Shown here piece by piece: positions 46,505 through 56,070 of a DNA stretch of 64,000 bases; the first letter of the stretch is position 1, and each line of letters opens with the position of its first letter. Origin of the DNA: Epiperipatus broadwayi (Eukaryota; Onychophora; Udeonychophora; Euonychophora; Peripatidae); NCBI GenBank assembly GCA_028023455.1, contig JAQFVV010006221.1:7423011-7487010 (forward strand), read 5' to 3'. The position numbers were made by a program, and so were the translations under genes. The notes beneath the pieces are model-generated. The model searched no databases, had not been told where the DNA came from, and saw only the letters and a program-made list of their open reading frames with translations.

Positions 46505-46625
46505 ACTATATTCGATGATATGTATGTGATCAGGTGGTTCAGCAATATGAGATGGCATGGAGAGTTGAAGGTCATGTGAAAGTCTGAGTTTGAGTCCTTT
46601 ATATATTACATTATATGTGCAGGTG
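46505..46625 (+). repeat. Family A tail fragment
   Basis: Contains TGAGATGGCATGGAGAGTTG, GGTCATGTGAAAGTCTGAG, and GAGTTTGAGTCC (B-box-like) before TTTATATATTACA. It corresponds to the tail of the family A repeat. The ribozyme part is reduced to GTGGTTCAGCA. Confidence 0.55.
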
Positions 46626-46968
46626 CGTGTAGCCCATACAGTGTATTAAGTTATATATTCAATGAAATAAATTACGTACATAGCGGCCAATATTTATTAG
46701 ATTGAATTCAACCCTGCAAAATATTAATGAAGATTATATATATATATATAATGCATATTATAAATCAATAATAATTTAATTATCTACATTATCTATTTAC
46801 TCATAACAATATTGATTTTGGTTTTTTTACAGATGTTCAGTTTCAAAATATTTTTAACATAAGTGCTAATAAATATTCTTATTTACAGAAATACGAGTTG
46901 CTTATAATGGAATCTCTACAGTATCAAGAAATAAATGATTATTAATAGTTTAGCTTTAAAATTACTTT
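46626..46968. other. No gene seen
   Basis: AT-rich 3' flank of the 519-codon ORF. AATAAA-like words exist but are not specific in this composition. Confidence 0.35.
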
Positions 46969-48528
46969 TCAAGATTTCATGTCTTTAGTACCTGTGTTCA
47001 TTCTGAAATTATGTACGTTGTAATCCATTTTTAAAAGACAGTCACAAGTATGGGTCTCCACTTTCAAAAATTGTGACGAAACACTTGGTATTTCAGTTTC
47101 ATTTTTATCACACATTTGATATACTTCTAATTTTTCTGGGCTGACTATATAATCACTGCTACTTTCATCACTGTATTCTGAACTCCCTGATTTTATCATA
47201 TCTCTTTCTTTTAAATGTTCTGCAAAGTTATCCATAACATTCAGTTCTCGGTAAATTGATAACAAACACAAATTTTCATCTTTGTCAAAATTAGATTCTT
47301 TAATACTTTTAATTCCAGTATGAAAATGTTTTGCTTCATCAAAAGGATGTATTTTCCAATCAGAGCTACTTGCTGTAGTCCGTATTTGTGGTATTATTTC
47401 AACATCTGAGTTATTGAGGTATGCTATTTTTGTTTTCCTCTTATTATGATTACTCAGTCGATGATCCCCATCATCATCAGTATATGTCTCGGAAGGTGCT
47501 GACATCATAGATGGTTGACCTGTTTTGTGTGATATCGGTGTTGGAAAGCAGTCATTATTTTGAAAATCCTTATTTGTGCAGCAGATATTTTTATTTAGTT
47601 CAGTATTTTTTCTCTTTAGCTTAATCTTTTTAAATGAATTATTTACATTGAATTGTACTTCCTTTAACTTTTCAATCAATGATGAAGTATCTTCAGTATT
47701 TTCTTCGGAGTTGAGAGTATCCGATGATAAATTTTTTAAAGGTGTATCCATCATATATCTTAAATTTTCCTTATTTTCAGAAAGCTCCCTGATTATTTTA
47801 AAATCATCTGTCCAATTATCATCCTGTAATGGAGTTCCTCCAAAGAATTCTTCTTCTAAATATTTTGTGTAAATTGCATCAGCTGAAAAACTTTTAGTTG
47901 TTAAGAGTGAAACGTGTTTAGAGTTGATCTGAGGAAAACTCTTAGGTCGACGTGGTAATGTTTCCAAAGCTTCCAGTATTTGATCCCAAAAGTCAGCAAC
48001 TGAAATATTAGTTGAAGCAAACTCTGAAAGAGTAGGTGTGATTGTTTCATAAATTTCTGTAAATGTTGAAATATATCCAGCAGATTCAGATTTTTTATGA
48101 AAATTATCCATATTTGTTAAATTCTTTTGTATCTTAGGCATTTCTTCACTTGTATTTACTTGAGGTATGTCCATATTTGTAAAAATTTCTAGTTCTTCAG
48201 ATGATTTTTGCTCAGTAATTGATATTAGAGAAATATGATCTTCAAATAGATTTAGCTCAATAATTTGTGGCAAATCAGTAGGTTGCATTAGATCAGTAGA
48301 TATGTTCAATTCAGTTGATGAACTTAAGTCAATAGATTCGTTCAGGTCAGCATATTGTTTTATCTCTGTAGACAATTCTAAATCAGTAGATTCCTTTAGA
48401 TCACTAGCTGATGTAAGATCTGCAGGCAGTTTTACATTTGTGGATGTTTTTAAATCATGTTTAGATTCGTATTTTATCATTGGTTTTTTGCCTTCCGGTA
48501 TATGCACACTCATATAATTTCCACACAT
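46969..48528 (-). CDS. Uncharacterised 519-residue acidic, Ser/Thr-rich protein or first coding exon
   Basis: An uninterrupted minus-strand frame with Met at 48528 and an in-frame TAA nine bases upstream, so MCGNYMSVHIPEG is a credible N-terminus. Residues about 22-85 are degenerate repeats of the form (S/T)-T-(D/E)-L: DLKESTDLELSTEI, DLNESIDLSSSTEL, NISTDLMQPTDLP. A more ordered block follows (about 166-250): SVADFWDQILEALETLPRRP, SKHVSLLTTKSFSADAIYTK, EEEFFGGTPLQDDNW. There is a basic patch KKIKLKRKN at about 297-305. No signal peptide, membrane segment or known domain is visible. It could be a whole intronless gene. It could also be the 5' coding exon of the ankyrin-repeat gene 5.6 kb downstream on the same strand: a potential donor ACAG-GTACT lies near the end, but its phase does not match the next known exon. 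Confidence 0.75.
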   Translation of the reverse strand: MCGNYMSVHIPEGKKPMIKYESKHDLKTSTNVKLPADLTSASDLKESTDLELSTEIKQYADLNESIDLSSSTELNISTDLMQPTDLPQIIELNLFEDHISLISITEQKSSEELEIFTNMDIPQVNTSEEMPKIQKNLTNMDNFHKKSESAGYISTFTEIYETITPTLSEFASTNISVADFWDQILEALETLPRRPKSFPQINSKHVSLLTTKSFSADAIYTKYLEEEFFGGTPLQDDNWTDDFKIIRELSENKENLRYMMDTPLKNLSSDTLNSEENTEDTSSLIEKLKEVQFNVNNSFKKIKLKRKNTELNKNICCTNKDFQNNDCFPTPISHKTGQPSMMSAPSETYTDDDGDHRLSNHNKRKTKIAYLNNSDVEIIPQIRTTASSSDWKIHPFDEAKHFHTGIKSIKESNFDKDENLCLLSIYRELNVMDNFAEHLKERDMIKSGSSEYSDESSSDYIVSPEKLEVYQMCDKNETEIPSVSSQFLKVETHTCDCLLKMDYNVHNFRMNTGTKDMKS

Positions 48529-49274
48529 TTTTCTTTATGTCACCAATTAATAGAACTAATCACATTAATTTTTTAGTGCAAAAAAAAAAAATTGAACCTT
48601 TTTCCTTCAATTTTTTTAAGATAATATTTCCAGAACAACATCTCGAATCTCTGACAGGTATTCCGTTGTGACATGTTCTGTATGTCTGGGATTGTCATAA
48701 CAAAACTATTTATTATTTTTAAATGCGTCAGCTTAATGTGATTATAATTGGATTTGTTAATTAGCTAAAAATTAACTGCCTGTTAATTAATTCCGAGATT
48801 ATAGTTTATTTTAAATTAAATCAAAACAATATTATAAGTACGTTTATTATAAAGTTGCTAAAATGGTTTATTTTTAGTTTATTTAAAAACTATGTTCGAC
48901 TTGTTTTATAATTGATTTCTGTTGAAAATTTGAATAAAAATATTAGGATTTTAATTCAGAATTTTCCATTTTAATCACATTACACTAATTGTAAAAAAAA
49001 AAAAAAAAATACTTTAATACTAATCAGTTGATGACATTTTAAAAAAATATTCTTGTAATCAAATTATTTTTTCTGTATAAAATGTAATATTTATTCATAT
49101 TATTTATATTTTAACTTAACTTGTTTATTAATTAAAAATTTTAAAGCTCATTATAGAAAGCAGGTCACATGTTTTCAATATTCCGCATGCCCACACAAAT
49201 TGTATTACATAATCAATATGCATACAGATACACACACCTCTCTCTTTATATATATTATAATACATGGGCAGCTG
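48529..49274. other. Probable 5' flank of the 519-codon ORF
   Basis: AT-rich, with poly-A tracts at 48580-48590 and 48994-49010. A promoter may lie here, but no specific element is identifiable. Confidence 0.35.
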
Positions 49275-49485
49275 AAATCTTAAATTAGATTCCCAAGAGA
49301 TTTTAAAAGACCTAAAAAGAGACCATATGTGAGATGGATGGGCAGAATAAGAAAGTGTGCTGGTGTGATGTGGAGAAGAGATGCCAGAGATTGGAGCAGA
49401 AAGATTGAACTTGGAGAGGCCTTCATCCTGCGGTGGATTAAAACAGTTGGAAAGGATGATGATATAATGGATAATAAAAAATAAT
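49275..49485 (+). pseudogene. RTE-type LINE C-terminal fragment
   Basis: Plus frame: KRPYVRWMGRIRKCAGVMWR then RDARDWSRKIELGEAFILRW, ending IKT. This is the conserved C-terminal block of the RTE-type family also present at 816, 28365 and 42035. Three minus-strand frames overlapping it are shadows. Confidence 0.8.
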
Positions 49486-50299
49486 GTAAAAAAACAAATG
49501 CGAGCACTTCCATTTAGAATCAGTTGATTACTCAACTCTGGATTAGATTAAATAGAGTGAATTATTTACTTCTAGTATTTCTTTTTGAATTGATCACCCC
49601 CCCCCCCCCCGAAATCTAGATTTTTAATACTAATATCCAGCTGTAGTTATCATATTATCACACTTCATACATTTTATACTTTTGATAATCATTTTGTTTA
49701 ATATACCCACACATAATTTTATAATTAATTGTTCAGAGAATCACATGATGTTTGAGCACAAAGTGGTTTAACTCTTGCATCTTTCACTCCATTAATGCAC
49801 TAGACATGCTCACATAAAATGTCTTAGAAACAGTAATTTTTCTGGTCTGAAATATGTATGCAAATTAAATTCTTTGTACAAAGGCATATTAAATTAGTGT
49901 ACAATAGTCCTATGATCAAACAAGATACTTGATCATTATGGAGTAATATGCCATTGCCTATCAATCTCTTAATTTATTTTTTTTAATATTGTCTAGTTAG
50001 ACCTACATTTTATATTCTAATGAATCATTTGCAGCATTAATGTGTGTGTGTGTGTTTTAAAAAGATATATTTTTATTTGTCTTTATATAGAAGTGTACAA
50101 AATAATGAGAAGATTAGTGATAGCTTTAACAATATAAGATTTGCATCAAGAATTGCTTCTTTCTATGTGAGATGATTTTAAATAATATTTGAATAGTGTC
50201 TAGAGAAATATTAAGCTATTTCTTAAGAATAGCAATCCTAGTAGTCCAATGATTGTTGGTGGAGGTGTGATAATTTATTTCTTCATTGTTTATGAATAC
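49486..50299. other. No gene seen; poly-C tract
   Basis: A poly-C run lies at about 49597-49610 and a GT microsatellite at 50041-50054. Nothing else was recognised. Confidence 0.45.
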
Positions 50300-50460
50300 C
50301 ACTAAACATCACATGATCACCATTTCTTATGTTTGTTCAAGCTGTTAAAACAGGCAAAACTCTCTATACAGTAATGTCATTTAGTGGAAGCCAGAGTAAT
50401 CAATGGATGCAAGAAGGTTTGTGCATTTTATCCCTATCTAATACCTACTCATCCAATGTA
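50300..50460 (-). repeat. Family B repeat, truncated
   Basis: ACATCACATGATCACCATTT through CTACTCATCCAAT, then cut where the hammerhead would begin. The break is followed directly by a SINE fragment, which suggests the SINE piece inserted or recombined there. Confidence 0.7.
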
Positions 50461-50512
50461 GCTGGCCCGGGTTCACTTCCCAGTCAACGCATTTGACATA
50501 TGAAATAAAAAA
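50458..50512 (+). mobile_element. tRNA-derived SINE, 3' half
   Basis: GCCCGGGTTCACTTCCCAGT contains the B box, then CATTTGACATATGAAATAAA is the family tail seen at 32625-32646. The A box is missing. Confidence 0.65.
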
Positions 50513-50562
50513 ATAAGGCTTCTGTTTATATGAATGAATTTTATTAACATGAAACCCATTGA

Positions 50563-51085
50563 AGGGTCTAAAATGTGCACATCAATTTGAATAAAATTAT
50601 TCACAAACTTTCACGCATAATGACAATTATACATATGTCTTGTGGTTCTTATTTTTTTGTATATAACAAATTTAGTTGTGAGCACTAAGATTAATCATCA
50701 TTCTCATCAACAATAAGCAGCTTAGGTAGTATGCTTTTTTTATATTCAAACTAGTGTGATATTTGAACGTATTGTATTAAAGAAAGATTGTTCCTTTTAT
50801 TATTTTAGTTGTTAAATAATAGCATTCCTAAATTATCTTATTTGGGTATGTTTTATGTACCTCATATTTTACTGTTGTATGCCATATGGTATCACAGTGT
50901 GTACATGTTAATATAAATGAATGAAAAATGTTTATATGTAGTTGAAATGTACTTATAAGAATAATGCCAAACTTAATAAATAATAATTATTCCATGGCTA
51001 CAGGTCAAGTAGAATGTTTCATCTGAGACTTTAATGTTGTATAAATGGTGTAGGTAGATATTGTGCTTGTTAGAGAAAAATAAAT
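50563..51085 (+). repeat. Dispersed repeat, ~520 bp, copy 1
   Basis: Direct repeat of 55547-56070 with moderate divergence. Shared words: AAAATGTGCACATCAA, CTTGTGGTTCTTATTTTTTT, CAACAATAAGCAG, CATGGCTACAGGTCAAGTAG, GATATTGTGCTTGTTA. No ORF or terminal repeat is evident. Class unknown. Confidence 0.85.
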
Positions 51086-51664
51086 GTTTCCTAAATAAGA
51101 TTAATAAGACGATAGCATTGGAACATTGCACTCTGAATATAGTAAGTATTGGGATCTATATGACACAGAGTAATCTTTTGCTTGGTTTCAATACATTTTA
51201 AATAGTAAGGATATATTAGAGATCCCATCCATAGGCAACCTTCATTATTGATTTGTGTATTTGTGTGAACAACACTTCCCATTGCACATCGGTGCATCTA
51301 CCTGTGATCTTTTCTTTAGAACAATGCTTGTATAAAATCTCTGTTATATAAAAACATTGTGGAAATATTCACATAATTATCTTTATATTTATTATATCTT
51401 ATGCATTTTATTTGTTTAATAATTTAATTGATTATCGTTTTAAAATAAGGGTTTGCATTTTAATCATCATCATTACTCCCACATACAATTTCAAAATACC
51501 CATTTATATTCCATCATAACTTGAGAAACTGCATCATATAGATAACTAAGAGTCTTTATAGTATTAAAAGAATAGGAGAAATAATATGTAGGTGAAATAT
51601 TTACTTTGACATTCATGATGTCATGCTAGCCATACTTATCCTGTTTTATTAGTATTTAATATAG
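51086..51664. other. No gene seen
   Basis: AT-rich sequence. The 68-codon minus frame at 51091-51297 has no visible family. Confidence 0.35.
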
Positions 51665-51905
51665 ATTTATTAGCATATACAATATATAGGATATATGAGC
51701 ACAGACTTCCACATGACTCACCACTCTCCACTCTATCTAATAATAATGATACACTCAAGCATATATATGCTGAAAAGATAAATAATCACCAATATACGTA
51801 TTATTAGATAGAGTGGAGAGTGGTGGGTTGTGTGGAAGTCTGTGTTCATATACCCTATATATTACATATATAGACACAGGTATATAATAGGCCTGTGTTT
51901 CAGTT
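51665..51905. repeat. Family A tail inverted pair
   Basis: Left arm GGATATATGAGCACAGACTT to TAATAATAATGATACAC in minus sense, right arm from TATTAGATAGAGTGGAGAGT to CATATACCCTATATATTA in plus sense. The left copy stops inside its hammerhead at ATATACGTATT, that is, inside stem III near the predicted cleavage site. Confidence 0.7.
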
Positions 51906-52184
51906 ATTAGCATATACAATATTTAAATGCTAGATAATCTCTGTGATTTATCATTAATATTGATGGTCACTTGTAGTGATATAGTACCTGATACTATTCA
52001 TATGATAGATATTTTTTTTATTGACCTTATTACTATTTTTGAGAAGCCAAGAGTTAGGCAGTCCCCGCATGGTGATCATTTTGCCCTTGTAGACCATTAC
52101 AACATATTATATTAGAATAAGTTATTACTAATGCCAAAGTAAGTTAATAAAACATTAAATATAATCAAGACACAATTACTCACA

Positions 52185-52460
52185 TGTTTCCTGAAGGTTT
52201 GTGATGATGGTATTTTAGTTAGTTGTATTTATATATTGGACTATTTCCATAATCTAATATGAATATTGAATGTGTTTAAAAAATTTTAATTTTAAAAGTA
52301 TTCCAAAAACATTCAATACTCATATTAGATGGTGGAAATAATCCAATTATTAACAGTTGAATGTATTTGGAATAATATTTAAATAAAATTAATTTTTTTC
52401 TAAAGACATTCAATACTCATGTTAGATGATGGAAATAGTCTGATGTATAAATACAACAAG
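52185..52460. repeat. Family C inverted pair
   Basis: Starts CCTGAAGGTTTGTGATGATG, then the arms ATTGAATGTGTTTA and their inverses. It is arranged like 3832-4075 but with a rearranged centre holding an additional short inverted piece (about 52300-52345). Confidence 0.65.
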
Positions 52461-52619
52461 TTACTATTTTTGTTTTTAGTTTATAAAAGTAAAACTAAAA
52501 ATAAAGCACACTATTACAAGAAACAAAAAATATTATTAATATTAAAAATTTAAATAAAGTTATTTTAAATATAAGAACTAATAGTGTATTCAAATTAATC
52601 ATTTTCTCTAATCTATAGT

Positions 52620-53005
52620 TTTTCCCGCATTATAGCAAATTTCCTTAGCTTTTCCATTCAACTTATACCTCTTTTTTAATTATTTCTTTCAATATTTTGG
52701 GATCTACTTTAGAAGTTCAATTGTTCATATATGGTGATCTCTTCTAGTAGCATCTCCTATCCAATTCACTTTACCAACTTAAATTCTTTAAATAATATCA
52801 GTCACATATATTTGATCTATGTAATTCACTATTCACTGGTTAATTTAATAAACGTCTCTATACATAGTTTACATATTTCTGTTAAATATTCAAGAATCAC
52901 ATCCATAAGTAAATATTAGTAAAGCATATTTGGTATTAATTTTCCTTTCTAAATTCATGGGTATACTTTATTTTAATAATAAATTATTTCTACCAATTTC
53001 ACACA
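52620..53005 (-). pseudogene. Decayed RTE-type LINE 3' fragment
   Basis: Parallels 28500-28810 and 42170-42490: TTCAATTGTTCATATATGGT, GATCTCTTCTAGTAGCATCT, CACATCCATAAGTAAATATT and TTAATTTTCCTTTCTAAATT. Too diverged for protein motifs. Confidence 0.55.
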
Positions 53006-53149
53006 AACAGGGTTTACACGATAATCTATTAATAAATAATCGCTTTGTGTCTGTGTTTGTAATGAGTAAATATATGCGATATATATTTCACACAAATAAA
53101 ATTATGAGTGTATCTCAAGCAACTGGTATGCATGACCACATTTATGTGA

Positions 53150-53600
53150 AATCTGTAAATGATCACTAATATACATACTTCATGCAGAACCATCACTCAT
53201 TGGTTGGGCCAGATCTTAATTTCCTACACATATATGCTATCAGTGCCCAACTTACATTAAGATAGCAATTCCTTACACTTTAATGGACAGCTTCAATCTT
53301 CTTACCCTTTCAACAATTCAACTGTCCATTTTATTGAAAAACCAATGATGGAATGCTCAAAAATCTTTGGTGGATTTGATATTGTAGTTGTACTCATGTA
53401 GACATTGCGTCAATCTAACCCCTCATAATATTGGACCATTATGTGGCCAAACTAATGAGCTGGTTTTATATGAAATACATATGTTGGGGATTTGTTTTTT
53501 TCACATGTGTGTGATCATGTGTGCTTGTTGTTTGAGATGGAGTGGAGAATAAATATGGACTGAAAATCCTAAGTTCAAATACCCCTACTTACTATAGTAA
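53150..53600. repeat. Two decayed family A copies, inverted
   Basis: Minus-sense copy at about 53150-53440 (hammerhead reduced to CCAATGAG near 53195) and plus-sense copy at about 53440-53600 with AACTAATGAGCTGG, GAAATACATATG and a B-box-like AAGTTCAAATACCCC tail (53570-53586). The catalytic cores of both are broken. Confidence 0.6.
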
Positions 53601-54060
53601 ACATTCAATATATTATATAAATAGATTAATAAAATAATCTACTGAAGGTTTTGCAAGTTGAATATTTTTAACCAATCTGAAATTTCAAAACCAATGATAC
53701 AAAGTGTTGTCATAAGGAGAACTGTATAATGAATAACAAGAAATATCTCATATTGTTGAATAAATTATTGTTATACTTTTCCCAGTAAAAGTTGATTTCT
53801 AAAAAAAAAGGATATATCACTCTGGCTGCATGGGAAAATCATGATATTCATTTAGTCCAATTATTTACTCTTTATACATCACAATTGCTGACTTATTGGT
53901 TGTTTCCAAACAATGCTGTCATTTTCTGAAGCAAACATTTCTCAATTTATACAGTTCATACAATTAAATACTGGTTTAAAAATATGAGGATGATGTTAAA
54001 AAATCTTTCACGATTCTCTCCAGTTGTCTAGTACAAATATTATTGACCTGTATAAGGTAC
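53601..54060. other. No gene seen
   Basis: AT-rich sequence without supported features. Confidence 0.35.
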
Positions 54061-54151
54061 TCATAAACAGGCAAAACTCTGCATATATTAGTGCCACTCA
54101 GTGCAAGCCAGAGTAATAATTGGATGCTAGTGCATAAAAACCCTATCAAGT

Positions 54152-54212
54152 GCCTACTCATCCAATATCCCCAGACTAGTTTCTAGCTTGTGGCTTTTCA
54201 TCAGTGAGTGAG
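54152..54212 (-). ncRNA. Hammerhead ribozyme, family B (left copy)
   Basis: Minus strand. CTGATGA 54204-54198, one extra A before stem II AGC/GCT, GAAA and ACTAGTC intact. The 5' strand of stem I (CTCACTCA) is changed from CTCCTCA, so pairing with TGGGG is weakened. Confidence 0.6.
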
Positions 54213-54227
54213 TTAAGAGCTATATGA

Positions 54228-54429
54228 CTATATAACAACAGTTCTCAACCTGTGGGTTGTGACCCCTTTGAGGGTCAAACAATCCTTTCACAGGGGGCAT
54301 CTAACTATTGGAAAACACATATTTTCAATTTATAACAGTAGCAAAATTACAGGTTGAGAGTCACCACAATATAAGGAACTGTATTAAAGGGTTATAAAAT
54401 TAGGAAGGTTGAGAACCACTGCTATATAA
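54228..54429 (+). mobile_element. SPIN-like hAT MITE with 8-bp target-site duplication
   Basis: The element 54236-54421 (186 bp) starts with CAACAGTTCTCAACC and ends with GGTTGAGAACCACTG. These are 15-bp terminal inverted repeats with three mismatches. It is flanked by the identical 8-mers CTATATAA at 54228-54235 and 54422-54429, the expected hAT duplication. Internal landmarks GTGACCCCTTTGAGGGTC, CCTTTCACAGGGGGCATC, AACAGTAGCAAAATTACAG and AGTCACCACAA match the non-autonomous SPIN ('Space Invader') family as I know it. SPIN is known for horizontal transfer among tetrapods and some invertebrates. There is no transposase here. Confidence 0.88.
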
Positions 54430-54559
54430 GCTAATGAGCTTGAATTGAAAATATTATGTTTTCAATTTTAGACTCATAGTTTTGTAGTTAACTAGAGATA
54501 AAAGGTGGCTGTTGGAAGGTTGCATTAGATCCTAAAATCTAAGTGCAGAGCTCTCATAT

Positions 54560-54606
54560 CCAAGACTCCTCACTGATGAAAGCCACAAGCTAGAAACTAG
54601 TCCTAG
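54560..54606 (+). ncRNA. Hammerhead core, family B, 3' truncated
   Basis: CTGATGA 54573-54579, stem II AGC/GCT, GAAA and ACTAGTC present, but sequence after the cleavage site diverges to CTAGGAG, so the 3' strand of stem I is lost. The break lies exactly at the predicted cleavage point. Confidence 0.6.
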
Positions 54607-54612
54607 GAGTAG

Positions 54613-55546
54613 CAAATAAGAGCATAGAATACAAAAATCATCAATTTGGAAATTTTAATCTTGTTGATTTTAAGAAAATCAGGTAATAATCTATCATTTA
54701 CTATAAAAATAAACATAAATAATTGTATATTTGTCATGATAATAATTTTGTTTGAAATAATTTTACTATATAAATTGTATTACAAATATGGTTTTTTTTC
54801 CTATGCAAAAGATGACCAGGAAGAGAATATCATCTGGAAGAAACCCGTTGCCAGGCCTACCTAATGAAAATTTCACATACAAAGTACAATTGAGTGAAAA
54901 AGAAGTTTGAATTTGCATTATTTTTCCATTATGTGCTCCACACTATATAAAAAAATGTCAATGAAATGCAGTGTTCTTTTCCTATTGTTCTTTTGCTTGA
55001 AAAATGTTAATTAAGCTCACTGTATTAATTACATAGCTGGAAACCACCATGGCAGGCTAGAAGGAAAATCATCAGATATTCACCTTTCATGTTGGATGCT
55101 GGCTTCTTGATTATCATCATCATCATCAAAATGATTTATTACTAAAAACATAATTAAGTATTTAATAGTTGGAGTTGATAAAATTCAAAATTTTTTGCTA
55201 TCAGAAATTTTTTTTTTAACCTAGGAATTAGTTAAATTTATAGCCAGCCAAGGATTTCAATTTTTTTAAAACTACAGGATAGTTAATCTACTATAGTTAA
55301 TGAACTGGACTTTATTGTATTTGTCAATTAATTAAACTCACCTGCAAAATTTCTGATGTAATATAATAGCTGTTTTTCCAATTCTATGAAAGAAATCAAA
55401 ATTGTGGGAATATTAAAGTGATGTAATGTCCCTTGCTTTTTTAATACAATCAGAAGGAAATGTAATCACCTGGCGAATCCACAACTTAATTATTTCCTTA
55501 ATGAATTATTTTAAAAGAATATATGATAAACAACATTTCATTGATA
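54613..55546. other. No gene seen
   Basis: AT-rich sequence. The 72-codon plus frame at 54646-54864 has no visible family. Confidence 0.35.
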
Positions 55547-56070
55547 AAATGTGCACATCAACTTGGATAAAATTATTCATAAACTTTCATGCATAATGGC
55601 AATTATATGTCTGACTTGTGGTTCTTATTTTTTTATATAATAAATTTAGTTGTAATTAGAATTAATCAACATTCTTATCAACAATAAGCAGATCAATTTG
55701 TATGTTTTGCTTTTATTCAAACTAGTATAATATTTGAATGCATTATATCAAAAATAAGTTGTTCCTTTTATTATTATAGTTGTTTAGTAATAGTATTTTT
55801 AAATATCCTGTTTGGGTATGAGATTTTTTTGTTTTATGTACCTCATATTTTACTGTTGTATATCCCATAGTATTGCAGTGTGGACATGTTAATGTAAATA
55901 AATGAATAAAGTTTATGTGTAGTTGAAATGGACTTTATAAGAATAATACTAAACTTAATAAATAATAATTATTTCATGGCTACAGGTCAAGTAGAATGTT
56001 TCATCTGTGACCTTAATGATATTTAAATGGGCCATGTAGATATTGTGCTTGTTAAAAAAAAATGTTTCCT
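55547..56070 (+). repeat. Dispersed repeat, ~520 bp, copy 2
   Basis: Direct repeat of 50563-51085; see that entry. The two copies are 5 kb apart. Confidence 0.85.

Larger units (their letters stand above)
54061..54612. repeat. Family B inverted pair with nested SPIN-like element
   Basis: The left copy is in minus sense (54066-54227) and includes a hammerhead. The right copy is in plus sense (54430-54612). The SPIN-like element at 54236-54421 sits at the junction in ACTATATAA sequence that is uninterrupted in the paralogous copy near 43090-43100. Confidence 0.8.

Noticed and set aside
49128-49535. 135-codon minus-strand frame
   Set aside because: Overlaps the plus-strand LINE C-terminal block KRPYVRWM; no own motif.
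53150-53600. Functional hammerheads in the decayed family A pair
   Set aside because: Cores read CCAATGAG and CTAATGAG; constant residues are lost.
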